A DNA stretch of 23,379 nucleotides from a virus, in IMG/VR virus record IMGVR_UViG_3300048625_000012, positions 1 through 23,379 of that record; one strand, written 5' to 3'. The notes beneath the pieces are model-generated. The model did no database searches. It saw only the letters and a program-made list of their open reading frames with translations, and was not told the DNA's origin. Positions within the stretch are counted from its first letter, which is position 1. Every line of letters begins with the position of its first letter. The position numbers and the translations under genes were made by a program. Shown here piece after piece: positions 1-7,821 of the stretch.

Positions 1-2
1 CT

Positions 3-419
3 GTTGACGTTTACAACAGCAAAGTATATTTGCAAGGTAAACCAGAATGGCAAGAGATTACAGTTAACCTACGCGACGATGCTGCTGGTAACGTAAGCCG
101 CTTAGTTGGCGAACAAATCCAGAAGCAATTTGACTTTGCTGAACAATCTAGTGCAGCAAGTGGTATTGACTACAAGTTCTTGTTACGTTACGAAGTACTA
201 GACGGCGGTAATGGTGCTAACCAGCCTAACGTTTTAGAAACTTGGGAACTATACGGATGTATGTTGAGCAGCGTGGACTACGGTGACATGGCATACAGCT
301 CTAGTGACCCTGTACAAATCGCATTAACCATGCGCTTTGATAACGCAGTACAAACTCCAACAGGTACCGGCATTGGTACAGCGGTTGGTAGAACACTAGG
401 CACAATGATCTCCGGATAA
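3..419 (+). CDS. 19: Tail tube protein gp19 (5' end outside window)
   Basis: The frame is open from base 3, so the gene begins before the window and only the last 138 or so residues are seen. The TTG at 30 is internal. The sequence reads as the T4 gp19 tail-tube subunit: 'VYLQGKPEWQEITVNLRDD' near the visible start, then 'LETWELYGCMLSSVDYG', and the run 'DPVQIALTMRFDNA' before a short Gly/Thr-rich tail. gp19 stacks in hexameric rings to form the inner tail tube through which DNA passes. A strong terminator follows 33 bases after the stop. The next gene also looks tube-like, which fits a tail morphogenesis block. Confident family call from recognised conserved strings. Confidence 0.85.
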   Translation, partial: VDVYNSKVYLQGKPEWQEITVNLRDDAAGNVSRLVGEQIQKQFDFAEQSSAASGIDYKFLLRYEVLDGGNGANQPNVLETWELYGCMLSSVDYGDMAYSSSDPVQIALTMRFDNAVQTPTGTGIGTAVGRTLGTMISG

Positions 420-452
420 GCCTAGACGAGCAATATTATAAAAAAGCACTTG

Positions 453-480
453 AGCCCGGTTTAATCACCGGGCTTTTTTC
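453..480 (+). terminator. Rho-independent terminator after gp19
   Basis: Perfect 8-bp stem AGCCCGGT/ACCGGGCT (453-460 with 467-474), loop TTAATC, followed by a run of six T. It closes the gp19 transcript and separates it from the late-type promoter at 485. Confidence 0.92.
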
Positions 481-484
481 TGGC

Positions 485-490
485 TAAATA
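485..490 (+). promoter_or_regulatory. Late promoter-like TAAATA
   Basis: GCTAAATA lies just after the gp19 terminator and 21 nt before the GTG start at 512. It resembles the T4 late promoter (TATAAATA). The same 21-nt spacing recurs at 4092-4097 before the gene at 4119. There is room for a Shine-Dalgarno (AGGA, about 499-502) in the predicted leader. Confidence 0.6.
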
Positions 491-511
491 ATACATAATA
501 GGATACGTATT

Positions 512-2185
512 GTGAGCATTAATCAGTTTTTACAACAAGTGGGCAAAGGTGATCAGATTAAAGATTATCAACACGCCGCTAAGTTATACGTTGGCGACAA
601 CTTCAATTTAGCACCACGTCAGGGCTACCTGTTCCACGTGTTCTTGGACTTGGCTCCTGCATTTCTTAATAAGATCGGCGACGACTCTAGAGTAAAAGCC
701 GGTATGCTAGTTAAAAGCGTAGACCTTCCTAAGTTTACTGTTGACACTAAGACACTAAACAGCTATAACAAATACGACATTGTACAAACTAAAGTAAAGT
801 ACGATCCGATTACTATCACATTCCATGACGACCATGCAGACGTAGTTCGCAGCATTTGGTTCCAGTACTACAACCACTATTTCCGTGATGCAGACTTAGG
901 ATACTCCGACTCAGGCGGCCAGGTTAACCCTGCGTATATGCAATCAACCAAGTATGGACAACGCCCAAACAACAGCTGGGGTTATACTCCTCGCTCAGAT
1001 GTTGGCAGATTGATTAATGCTATCCGTATCTATAGCATGAGTCAAAAACGTTTTGCAGAATACACACTAATTAACCCTGTTATTACGAGCTTTAAGCATG
1101 GACAACACCAAGCCGGCTCAAGCGATCCAATCCAACACGAAATGACTATCTCTTATGAATCCGTTATCTACGGGGCAGGCTGGGTAAGTAGTCAAACGGT
1201 GCGCGGATTTGCTGGAGCAATTTACGATCATTCTCCGAGCCCACTAACCCCTGCTGGTGGTGGTACACAAAGTATCATTGGACCAGGTGGCTTGTTAGCA
1301 ACAGCAGACAGCATTGTTGGCGACCTAAGTAAAACACCACCTGCTGAAACTAATCCGGGTGCAGCGTTCTTTAAGGCCTTTAGAGGATATCAAAACTTAA
1401 AGAACATGAACTTGGGCGCAGTGGCTAAAACAGAATTATCACAACTTGGTATGGATATGCTACGTGGTAATAATCCATTGAATCGATTATTTGTGCCTAA
1501 CTTAGGTAATTTAGCAAATGGTTCCCCAATTTATGAATACGGCAAAGGCGCAAGCCCGGGCGCTGGCGGCAATGGTAATGCCAATGGCGTAACTAGCAAT
1601 GGCACTGGCATTGGCAGCTCAATTAGCCTTGGTATGGCAGGTACTGTACTTGCAGGCCTTGGGGCTAGTGTGCTAGTTGGTAAGAGAGCAGGCGGCGGCA
1701 TCTCTGGCTTGTTGGCTGTGGGCGGATTAGTAACAGGTGCAGGCGCACTAAACAAACTAATCAAGATTAATCCAGCAACTGGTGCAGCAGAAAGCGTCTC
1801 GACATTATCAGACAAGACACTAGCAGAGCAAAAACTTGCATCTATTCCTGGGGCTAACGTAAACGAACAGTTGGAAAATACTTTATCGTCAACGAATTCT
1901 AGCACAGAGGATGCAGTAGCAAACGCAACTGACACGGCAATGACTAATCCTTCGTACTTTGAAAACGATGGCTCAGTATCTACAGCAACTAACCCAAATC
2001 CAACAGCATTGGCATCATTTGATGAATTTGGAACTCCGACTACTACAGCAGCACAAAGCCCGCACGATATTGCAGGAGACACAGTTGACTACGCATCATC
2101 GCAAGCAGAGCAGAACTCAAACTTCTCGATGGGCAACTTTGGTAGTTTAGATTTACCAACTGACCAAGGCGATGTAGAGGCATAA
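512..2185 (+). CDS. Tail tube-fold structural protein (gp54/gp48-like baseplate-tube candidate)
   Basis: 557 aa with GTG start preceded by AGGA. The N-terminal 240 residues look like the gp19 tube fold: 'GYLFHVFLDL', 'VKSVDLPKFTVDTKTLNSYN', 'YDPITITFHDDHADVVRSIW', then 'ISYESVIYGAGWV'. The C-terminal half differs. It has a Gly/Ala-rich hydrophobic stretch at about residues 369-416, long enough to be membrane-active, then a Ser/Thr/Asn-rich acidic tail. In T4, gp48 and gp54 are tube-like proteins that join the baseplate to the tube, so that role is the best guess from fold and position. The numbered identity (48 or 54) cannot be settled by eye. It sits between gp19 and a conserved small gene, with its own late-type promoter. 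Confidence 0.6.
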   Translation: MSINQFLQQVGKGDQIKDYQHAAKLYVGDNFNLAPRQGYLFHVFLDLAPAFLNKIGDDSRVKAGMLVKSVDLPKFTVDTKTLNSYNKYDIVQTKVKYDPITITFHDDHADVVRSIWFQYYNHYFRDADLGYSDSGGQVNPAYMQSTKYGQRPNNSWGYTPRSDVGRLINAIRIYSMSQKRFAEYTLINPVITSFKHGQHQAGSSDPIQHEMTISYESVIYGAGWVSSQTVRGFAGAIYDHSPSPLTPAGGGTQSIIGPGGLLATADSIVGDLSKTPPAETNPGAAFFKAFRGYQNLKNMNLGAVAKTELSQLGMDMLRGNNPLNRLFVPNLGNLANGSPIYEYGKGASPGAGGNGNANGVTSNGTGIGSSISLGMAGTVLAGLGASVLVGKRAGGGISGLLAVGGLVTGAGALNKLIKINPATGAAESVSTLSDKTLAEQKLASIPGANVNEQLENTLSSTNSSTEDAVANATDTAMTNPSYFENDGSVSTATNPNPTALASFDEFGTPTTTAAQSPHDIAGDTVDYASSQAEQNSNFSMGNFGSLDLPTDQGDVEA

Positions 2186-2186
2186 T

Positions 2187-2564
2187 ATGGCAAATGCAAC
2201 AAACTTAAATGCAGTTGACTTATCGGTCAACGACAACACAAATCCGAATACCTACTTCAACAACTATTTTGGGCCAAACGTAAAAGTTAGCCCAAACGTT
2301 GATGCAGCGATCCTAAGCTATTTCGAAGAAGTAACGTACAACAAAGAAGCGGCTAAAGCATTAGCAGCAGCAGTTATCTACACTAGCACACAGCAGGGCA
2401 TTAACCCAATGGAGTCGCTAAAAGAATTTACCAAGCTGCCCAAGGGCGAATTAAACGCATACCTAGTAATGTTCTTAAACATGAACCGCAAGGGTACTAG
2501 TTATCTTGGTATTACTAACCAACCTATTGCCAACAAATACGTTAGCCGCGCAATTATTTTATGA
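2187..2564 (+). CDS. Conserved T4-like phage protein of unknown function
   Basis: 125 aa. The ATG at 2187 comes 1 base after the preceding stop, and AGAGG at about 2176-2180 serves as ribosome site. I recall similar proteins in marine T4-like phages from the strings 'NYFGPNVKVSPNVDAAILSYFE', 'AAAVIYTSTQQGINPMESL' and 'LNAYLVMFLNMNRKGTSYLGI', but not a function. It is mostly helical, soluble, without membrane segment or signal. Its stop overlaps the gp4 start (ATGA), so it is translationally coupled to a head-completion gene. A small virion or assembly factor is a reasonable inference, no more. Confidence 0.7.
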   Translation: MANATNLNAVDLSVNDNTNPNTYFNNYFGPNVKVSPNVDAAILSYFEEVTYNKEAAKALAAAVIYTSTQQGINPMESLKEFTKLPKGELNAYLVMFLNMNRKGTSYLGITNQPIANKYVSRAIIL

Positions 2565-2995
2565 GTAAGTATGCACAGGGGCAATTTCAGATTAAGAACC
2601 CTGAAAAGTATGTGGGGCTAAAAACTCCTACATACCGCTCTAGCTGGGAATTTGTGTTTATGCAGTTCTTAGACAATAATCCTAGTGTAGTGCAATGGGC
2701 AAGCGAAGCCATACGCATTAACTACCGTAACCCATTAACAAATAAAAATACAATTTACGTACCAGACTTTTTAATGGTCTATGTAGATGCAGCCGGGCAG
2801 CAACATGCCGAGGTTATTGAAGTTAAGCCCACTAAAGAAACTAGCTTGCAAGAAGCTGGTAAAAGCCCACGAGCGCAGGCAGCAGCCATTATAAACATGG
2901 CTAAGTGGGAAGCAGCTAGGGCTTGGTGTAGAAGCCAGGGGTTGACGTTTAGAGTGATTACAGAAAACGAAATCTTCCACCAAGGCGGCAAATAA
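2561..2995 (+). CDS. 4: Head completion nuclease-like protein gp4
   Basis: 144 aa, T4 gp4 (also gp50/4) is about 150. The opening 'MSKYAQGQFQIKNPEKYVG' and 'TYRSSWEFVFMQFLDNNPSVVQWASE' are the family signature. A PD-(D/E)XK nuclease core is visible: E30 in the first helix, P68-D69, then E87-V-K89. In T4, gp4 acts at the portal end after packaging, with gp2, to finish the head before tail joining. It overlaps the previous gene by ATGA. Its stop codon TAA is the first half of a TAAATA motif that also precedes gp16. Well supported. Confidence 0.85.
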   Translation: MSKYAQGQFQIKNPEKYVGLKTPTYRSSWEFVFMQFLDNNPSVVQWASEAIRINYRNPLTNKNTIYVPDFLMVYVDAAGQQHAEVIEVKPTKETSLQEAGKSPRAQAAAIINMAKWEAARAWCRSQGLTFRVITENEIFHQGGK

Positions 2996-2998
2996 ATA
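2993..2998 (+). promoter_or_regulatory. TAAATA motif 4 nt before gp16
   Basis: AATAAATAC overlaps the gp4 stop (TAA = 2993-2995) and lies exactly 4 nt before the gp16 ATG at 3003. With T4 spacing, transcription would start at or inside the ATG, giving a leaderless message. No Shine-Dalgarno is seen here. Confidence 0.55.
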
Positions 2999-3002
2999 CC
3001 AT

Positions 3003-3515
3003 ATGACTAAAAAATTAGAATCGTTGTTTAACTTGCCCGACACCAAAGTTGACACTGATATGACTATCGACGAAGCGGTGCAGTTTGCAAAAGATAACCA
3101 AGACATCATTACACAGGTAGATGATGCAATAGATAAGATTGATGCTAGTTTGCCACTGGTGCGAGATTTAGAAGCAGGGGACGAAGAACTAGATGAATTG
3201 GCTAAGCTAGCCAAGGAAAAGTTTGAAGACCTAATGGATTTGGGCATGAACGTTGATCCACGCTTTGGTGGTCCCATCATGCAAACAGCAGGCGTTTTGC
3301 TCGGACATGCCATTAGTGCTAAGACTGCTAAAATGGACAAGAAGTTAAAAATGATCCAGCTACAGTTAGCCAAAGCCAAGCACGATCATCAAGTTAAAAA
3401 GGACGCTGCCAAAGCAGGCCCAGACGAAGAGGAAGAGCCAATTGATGGCAAAGGTATGGTGCTAGATCGCAACGCATTGCTAGCACAGATTATCGAAAAC
3501 TCAAAGAAACAATAA
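3003..3515 (+). CDS. 16: Terminase small subunit gp16
   Basis: 170 aa, T4 gp16 is 164. The central helical region is typical of marine T4-like versions: 'LPLVRDLEAGDEELDELAKLAKEKFEDLMDLGMNVDPRFGG' followed by 'AGVLLGHAISAKTAKMDKKLKMIQLQLAKAK'. The C-terminus is acidic then polar. The small subunit forms a ring that recognises concatemeric DNA and regulates gp17 cutting and ATPase. gp17 lies 4.3 kb downstream, separated by a GIY-YIG gene, four virion-type genes and an HNH gene. In T4 the two genes are adjacent, so this interval looks like an insertion hot spot. Confidence 0.78.
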   Translation: MTKKLESLFNLPDTKVDTDMTIDEAVQFAKDNQDIITQVDDAIDKIDASLPLVRDLEAGDEELDELAKLAKEKFEDLMDLGMNVDPRFGGPIMQTAGVLLGHAISAKTAKMDKKLKMIQLQLAKAKHDHQVKKDAAKAGPDEEEEPIDGKGMVLDRNALLAQIIENSKKQ

Positions 3516-3518
3516 ATA
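3513..3518 (+). promoter_or_regulatory. TAAATA motif on the gp16 stop
   Basis: AATAAATA built on the gp16 stop codon (3513-3515). It lies 62 nt before the preferred start of the GIY-YIG gene at 3581 and could transcribe it late. Confidence 0.45.
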
Positions 3519-3580
3519 TGGGTGTAGTTCGCGATACGGGAATATCCAACTACTCTAATGCTATGAGGAGCAATCAGCAC

Positions 3581-4105
3581 ATGTATTTACATTATTACGT
3601 CTATGCCTATCTTAGAAAAGATGGTACCCCTTACTACATTGGTAAAGGCAAGGGAAATAGGGCATACAAGCACGGACCATGTGAATCTACACACCCACCT
3701 CTTGATAAATCACGGATAGTTATTCTCAATGGGAATTTATCTGAAAAAGACGCATTTGCTATAGAAAAACAGCTAATATCTGAATATGGACGTAAAGATT
3801 TAGGTACTGGTATATTGCGAAATCTGACAGACGGTGGCGAAGGCGCGTCTGGGTACAAATTATCAGCAGAGTTACGTAAAGATATTTCGGTTAGACAGCT
3901 AGGAAATACACACGGCACTGGCAATAAAGGTAAAGGGGCAGATAGAACCTTTACTAATAAACTTCAGTGGCAGTTAAACATTTCGGCGGCAAAATCTGGT
4001 ATACCTAAACCTTTGGTACAATGCCCTCACTGCAATAAAACTGGCGGATTCCCGCAAATGAAACGTTGGCACTTCGATAAGTGCAAAAGACTAAATATAC
4101 TATAA
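3581..4105 (+). CDS. GIY-YIG homing endonuclease
   Basis: 174 aa from the ATG at 3581, chosen because GAGGAG (3565-3570) lies 10 nt upstream. The frame is open further back to 3518, where no such site is seen. GIY-YIG nuclease domain: VYAY at residues 7-10, YYIGKGKGNRAY at 18-29, and a helix 'AFAIEKQLISEYG' carrying the catalytic Glu. The C-terminus has a single zinc-finger-like CPHC...H...C motif, a DNA-binding end common in phage endonucleases of this type. It stands free between gp16 and the rest of the packaging region, as expected for a mobile intron-less homing gene. Its last codons contain the TAAATA motif used by the next gene. Confidence 0.85.
   Translation: MYLHYYVYAYLRKDGTPYYIGKGKGNRAYKHGPCESTHPPLDKSRIVILNGNLSEKDAFAIEKQLISEYGRKDLGTGILRNLTDGGEGASGYKLSAELRKDISVRQLGNTHGTGNKGKGADRTFTNKLQWQLNISAAKSGIPKPLVQCPHCNKTGGFPQMKRWHFDKCKRLNIL
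4092..4097 (+). promoter_or_regulatory. Late promoter-like TAAATA
   Basis: ACTAAATA inside the last codons of the GIY-YIG gene, 21 nt before the GTG at 4119. Same distance as at 485-490. AAGGAA (4108-4113) follows as ribosome site. Confidence 0.55.
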
Positions 4106-4118
4106 TTAAGGAATACAA

Positions 4119-4715
4119 GTGTTAAAAAACTTCCAACAATATATTTTTGAACTTAACACGGTATACGAATACCGTGTTAAGATCGCAGGTACAAACCCAA
4201 CAGGTGAAGTAATGGAGCGCATTAAAAACGCACTAGACGCCTACCAAGTAGAAACAGTAACACCAGCTAAAAGCATGCCAATCCAAGAGCACAGAGATTT
4301 CCCACACATGGGTGCAACTGAGTGCTGGACATTCGAGGTAGCAGTTAAGTATCCAACAACTAGCGCACAATTACGCCAAATTATTAAAGAACGTGCAGGC
4401 CTTAACGCCGATTGCGTTTGTGTATACGGCAAGAACGAGTACGACTTCAACGAAGAATTTGAAGCACACGGTAAAGATCACGAAGGTAGCTTGTTAGAGC
4501 AGCCTGAATTGAAAGCAGATGAAGGCGGCCAAGAACTAGTTGGTAAAAGCCGTTTCGATAGCTTGTTAAAAGAGCTAAGTGCCCGCACATATGAATTTGC
4601 TGAAGACAGCAAAGAAGCTGGCAAAACAACAAACTCAGCTCCTACAAACGATAAGAGTCCAGTAGGCAGCACACAAGTTAAATTACCAACACCACCTAAA
4701 GGATCTGTGAGATGA
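4119..4715 (+). CDS. Conserved virion-candidate protein with capsid-targeting-like N-terminus
   Basis: 198 aa, GTG start with AAGGAA 5 nt upstream. The first residues, 'MLKNFQQYIFE', resemble the T4 capsid-targeting sequence (MKTYQEFIAE) that directs internal proteins into the prohead and is cut by protease gp21 after I-x-E. After it comes a compact alpha/beta domain ('EYRVKIAGTNPTGEVMERI', 'ECWTFEVAVKYPTTSAQLR') of about 100 residues, then a polar acidic tail rich in Ser, Lys and Glu. I do not know a function for this family. The ATGA overlap with the next gene and the neighbouring CTS-like protein suggest a head-internal or structural role, inferred only. Confidence 0.6.
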   Translation: MLKNFQQYIFELNTVYEYRVKIAGTNPTGEVMERIKNALDAYQVETVTPAKSMPIQEHRDFPHMGATECWTFEVAVKYPTTSAQLRQIIKERAGLNADCVCVYGKNEYDFNEEFEAHGKDHEGSLLEQPELKADEGGQELVGKSRFDSLLKELSARTYEFAEDSKEAGKTTNSAPTNDKSPVGSTQVKLPTPPKGSVR

Positions 4716-6403
4716 GCAACAGCAACGGAATGTACAACGTTCTAAACGTTTTTAAAAAATTATTACCACTTAACGAGTCTACTGCAAAAGAAGTAGCAAA
4801 AGAAGTCTACGACGAAGTAGAAGCCAAAGGCAGCATCTTAGAAGGTGTTAGCAAAGTTGAAGCTAAACTACGTGAAGAATACGAACAACTAAAGACCAAG
4901 CAAGGCACTATCCACAAGGTTGGTCGCTATGGTAACGAATACGATGTAGGTGATGATGGCACTAAGAAAGCCAAGCACGTACCTAAGACAGGTCAAAAAG
5001 GCCGTCCTAAGAAAGAAAAGCCAGCTGAGATTAATGCTCCTAAAGGCGATATCTTTGGTCGTACTACAGGCAAAGCTCCTAAGGGCAAAGGTACTGTAGT
5101 TAAAGGTAAAGACACTCACGATACGGTAGACGAAGGCGAAGTAGTACCAGTCAAAGGCGGCGCAGTGCATAAAGGCACATATGGATACCAAACTGATGTA
5201 AACGACGACGGCACTAAGAAAGCCAAGCACGTACCTAAGACAGGTCAAAAAGGCCGTCCTAAGAAAGAGCGTGATCCAGAATTCAACGCACCAAAGGGTG
5301 ATATTTTTGGACGTACTACGGGTAAAGCGCCTAAGGGCAGCACAGGTACAGTAATTCGCGGCAAGGCCAATATTGATACTGTAGACGAAAGTTCATTATT
5401 AAAACAAGCCAAGCGCAATTACAATCGTGGAGCTAAAGATGCAAACGCCGACCAAGTGGGCGCTGGCAAGAAGATAGACACAATGAAGAACAGCTTGCGT
5501 CACAAAGATGTAGTTAAGTACCGCAGTGTTGCTGAAAGCCGTTTAGTGCTTGAAAGTGTTAACTTCCGTAAAATGATGGACGAAGCTGACATGAATATGA
5601 ATGAAATGCTTGAAGCTATTAATCAAGACATCCAGTCGTATAAAATGTCCGGTGACATGCCAGAGCGTTTACGTGACTTTATGCACTTGCATTCACATGC
5701 TAAAAAGCAAATGGAAGAAGCAAGCGTATTGCCACAAAACATTCCAGCAGTGCAACGCAAGGCAGCAGGTCAAAACTTCCCAGTAACAATGGATCAAGTT
5801 CAAGACACTAGCCATAATATCAGCGATCCAAAGACGTTAGCACAGAACACAGGACGTGGTCCTGCAGAAGAATTAGACGAGCTAGCTAAGTTGGCTGGTC
5901 TAACTATGGAAAGCAAGAATGTTAACGAAAACTTTGGTGAAGAAGCAGCAGCAATGCAAGACACTCACGGCAAGATTAACGTTAATACCAATGCCAGCAG
6001 CGATGGTAGCAAGAACATTAACATTACAGCAGACGGCGAAGCAGCAGAGCAACTATTGCAAATGTTGAAAATTGCTGGATTGGGTAATGGCGCAGCAGCA
6101 GCTCACGCACAAGACGTTATGTCTAGTGACAGCGGTGTTGAAATGTGTGATGAGCCAATTGAAATTGAAATGGACGAAGCCGAAGGGCAATATGCTAATA
6201 CTCCTGAAGAATGTTATCAAGGTCAAGATGTCATTACACATCAAGGTGACGACATGAATCGCGAGAAGAAGCAGTTCAAGCGTGAATATCCCGGTGACAA
6301 CCCAATGGCTGTTAACAAAATGGCTACAGAGAACATTGATGTTGTATCCAATATGGGCCGTGATTTAATGGCACAGTATCAGGCAATGAAACTACGTAAA
6401 TGA
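4712..6403 (+). CDS. Large virion-candidate protein with duplicated AT-hook-like module
   Basis: 563 aa. Residues about 65-148 and 149-232 are two copies of an 84-residue module. Each contains the basic motif KGRPKK (residues 96-101 and 180-185), close to the AT-hook core (R-G-R-P), with GDIFGRTTGKAPKG after it. The copies share an exact 59-base DNA match (4958-5016 and 5210-5268). The C-terminal half is acidic and helical, with 'ELDELAKLAGL' at about residues 387-397, a phrase close to one in gp16 (EELDELAKLA). It overlaps both neighbours by ATGA, so it belongs to one translational unit with the CTS-like proteins. DNA binding inside the capsid is an attractive inference. No known family is recognised. 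Confidence 0.65.
   Translation: MSNSNGMYNVLNVFKKLLPLNESTAKEVAKEVYDEVEAKGSILEGVSKVEAKLREEYEQLKTKQGTIHKVGRYGNEYDVGDDGTKKAKHVPKTGQKGRPKKEKPAEINAPKGDIFGRTTGKAPKGKGTVVKGKDTHDTVDEGEVVPVKGGAVHKGTYGYQTDVNDDGTKKAKHVPKTGQKGRPKKERDPEFNAPKGDIFGRTTGKAPKGSTGTVIRGKANIDTVDESSLLKQAKRNYNRGAKDANADQVGAGKKIDTMKNSLRHKDVVKYRSVAESRLVLESVNFRKMMDEADMNMNEMLEAINQDIQSYKMSGDMPERLRDFMHLHSHAKKQMEEASVLPQNIPAVQRKAAGQNFPVTMDQVQDTSHNISDPKTLAQNTGRGPAEELDELAKLAGLTMESKNVNENFGEEAAAMQDTHGKINVNTNASSDGSKNINITADGEAAEQLLQMLKIAGLGNGAAAAHAQDVMSSDSGVEMCDEPIEIEMDEAEGQYANTPEECYQGQDVITHQGDDMNREKKQFKREYPGDNPMAVNKMATENIDVVSNMGRDLMAQYQAMKLRK
4958..5016 (+). repeat. Direct repeat copy 1 (AT-hook-like module)
   Basis: 59 bases identical to 5210-5268, offset 252 bases (84 codons), in frame. 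Encodes the GTKKAKHVPKTGQKGRPKK segment. The absence of silent changes in 59 bases suggests recent duplication or gene conversion. Confidence 0.9.
5210..5268 (+). repeat. Direct repeat copy 2 (AT-hook-like module)
   Basis: Second exact copy of the 59-base unit at 4958-5016. The flanks outside the exact core are diverged but still align in protein. Confidence 0.9.
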
Positions 6404-6792
6404 AAACGTTAAAAGAGTATATCTCAGAAGTTGAGCACATGATCGCCGAAGGCGGCATGTTGCCAATGACTAAGGACCAAAACGGTGCAATTAAAAATGC
6501 AGTTACCTTTCCGGACCAAAACATGAGTACTGGCTCTGCATATAAGGGCTGGCGCTTTGGTATCGCTTTAGCAGGAGCCCCGGAGTTTCCTACTAAAGCT
6601 GATAACTGGATTGGAGGCGATCCTTTGCTAGCACCATATACCAAAGAAGAAATGGACATTATCAACTATGCTTCGCAGCAGGTTGGTGACGGAAGTAAGC
6701 AGACTTGGAGCGGTAGCCGCAGCAAAGAAATGGACAACGTTCAAAAGACTAGTCCGATTGCCAAACCAAAGAAAAACAAGTACGGCGTTTAA
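6400..6792 (+). CDS. Predicted internal head protein with capsid-targeting sequence
   Basis: 130 aa. 'MKTLKEYISEVEHMIAE' closely matches the T4 capsid-targeting sequence MKTYQEFIAE. The predicted gp21 cut would follow I-S-E (residue 10). The mature part includes 'YKGWRFGIALAGAPEFPTKADNWIGGDPLLAPYT', which I recall as conserved among marine T4-like phages without a function, and ends in a basic tail (PKKNKYGV). Start ATG overlaps the preceding stop by ATGA, and its own stop overlaps the next start (TAATG). Likely packaged in the head and possibly injected with DNA, by analogy with T4 internal proteins. The CTS is seen directly, the role is inferred. Confidence 0.65.
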   Translation: MKTLKEYISEVEHMIAEGGMLPMTKDQNGAIKNAVTFPDQNMSTGSAYKGWRFGIALAGAPEFPTKADNWIGGDPLLAPYTKEEMDIINYASQQVGDGSKQTWSGSRSKEMDNVQKTSPIAKPKKNKYGV

Positions 6793-7175
6793 TGAAACAG
6801 TACCGAATTTCGTCAGCTGATTATGTACCATCTGCAGAAGAGTCATTGATTCCTAATGCAGTGTTACACGATCCTGCCGAAGTTGGTATGCACGATTTAG
6901 CACGGATGCAGGAATTAGCAGGAATCACAGAAACTCGTGATAAAGCTGCACATGCTGGCAACCACAATCCTGGTGGAAAAATGAGTCCTGTGGGCAGCAA
7001 TATTAGCGACACAGCAATGGACAAGAAACGTTTAGAGCACGAACATCACATTAAGCCTGGTAGCCCAGAATGGTTCCAGTTGTGGTTCTCTAGACCGTAC
7101 CTAACAGGCGAAAAGCCAGTGGGCAAAACTGCACCCACTGGCAATACGCTTTTCTCTAAACCTAGTAGTAATTAA
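6792..7175 (+). CDS. Conserved T4-like phage protein of unknown function
   Basis: 127 aa, start coupled to the previous stop (TAATG). Contains 'GMHDLARMQELAGI' at about residues 32-45, similar to ELAKLAGL in the large neighbour, and a conserved C-terminal block 'KKRLEHEHHIKPGSPEWFQLWFSRPYLTGEKPVG' recalled from related phages, whose function I do not know. No signal or membrane segment. Its stop codon overlaps the stop of the convergent HNH gene: the four bases TTAA at 7172-7175 serve both strands. Confidence 0.65.
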   Translation: MKQYRISSADYVPSAEESLIPNAVLHDPAEVGMHDLARMQELAGITETRDKAAHAGNHNPGGKMSPVGSNISDTAMDKKRLEHEHHIKPGSPEWFQLWFSRPYLTGEKPVGKTAPTGNTLFSKPSSN

Positions 7176-7705
7176 CCGTTAGCAACGGCTCGGTCGATAC
7201 CCAAGTACTGATTCCAGCTTGGGTGCCCGACGTTGAATTGACGGTCTTTCCAAGTCTTAATCAATGAATGGTAAGTTGGCTTAAACGGCATACGCAGAGG
7301 CGTTTGCAGCTTATGTCCTTTCTTACTATTACATGGCTTACATGCAGTTACGGAGTTTTCCCAAGTAGTTTTACCACCAGCGGCACGTGGAATCACGTGG
7401 TCGATAGTTAGCTCTGCGTTGGGGAATGTATCACCGCAATATTGGCATTGATACAAGTCACGTAGGTACATGTTGTGGCGACTAAACTTAACAGCCTTCT
7501 TAAAGTTGAAGTACTCTTTAGTCATCGCTACCGCCGGAATTTTGATCGTCAAGTGCTCACTACGGATCTCGCGATCTTCGTAGGATTCAAGCACATGGAT
7601 GCGATCCAAAAACATTAGTTTTACGGCGTGCTGCCAGCCGATTACACTCAGCGGAAGGATGCTGATAGGCTGTAAGTCGGCATTAAGTAATAGCGTGTCT
7701 GACAT
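7172..7705 (-). CDS. HNH endonuclease
   Basis: 177 aa, the only gene recognised on the minus strand. A zinc-ribbon HNH domain is complete: C87-x2-C90, then D102-H103 in 'LTIDHVIPRAAGG', N117 in 'TWENSVTAC', and C122-x2-C125. The N-terminal 80 residues ('LLLNADLQPISILPLSVIGWQHAV', 'VLESYEDREIRS') are typical of a widespread bacterial and phage HNH family. AAGAGA lies about 5 nt before its ATG on the minus strand. It is convergent with the preceding gene and divergent from gp17. It may be a homing endonuclease or a phage enzyme for host DNA degradation or packaging. Location beside gp17 fits either. Confidence 0.88.
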   Translation of the reverse strand: MSDTLLLNADLQPISILPLSVIGWQHAVKLMFLDRIHVLESYEDREIRSEHLTIKIPAVAMTKEYFNFKKAVKFSRHNMYLRDLYQCQYCGDTFPNAELTIDHVIPRAAGGKTTWENSVTACKPCNSKKGHKLQTPLRMPFKPTYHSLIKTWKDRQFNVGHPSWNQYLGIDRAVANG

Positions 7706-7811
7706 AATTTCTCTTTTCGAATGTTAAAGACCCAACTGTATTTAACCCTTTTAGTATAGCAGAACAGTCATTTCGTGTCAACCGAAACTTATATAAACGG
7801 CGCACTTATCG

Positions 7812-7817
7812 TAAATA
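7812..7817 (+). promoter_or_regulatory. TAAATA motif 4 nt before gp17
   Basis: CGTAAATACATT ends directly at the gp17 ATG (7822), with 4 nt between TAAATA and ATG, the same as for gp16 (2993) and the gene at 15545. No Shine-Dalgarno is visible in the intergenic 7706-7821. Confidence 0.55.
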
Positions 7818-7821
7818 CATT

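Noticed and set aside
1531-2082. 183-codon minus-strand frame inside the 557-aa tail gene
   Set aside because: Opposite the Gly/Ala-rich segment of a clear gene, with composition expected from the reverse strand and no ribosome site.
4889-5248. 119-codon minus-strand frame with repeated 'TCLRYVLGFLSA'
   Set aside because: Mirror of the duplicated AT-hook-like module, not an independent gene.
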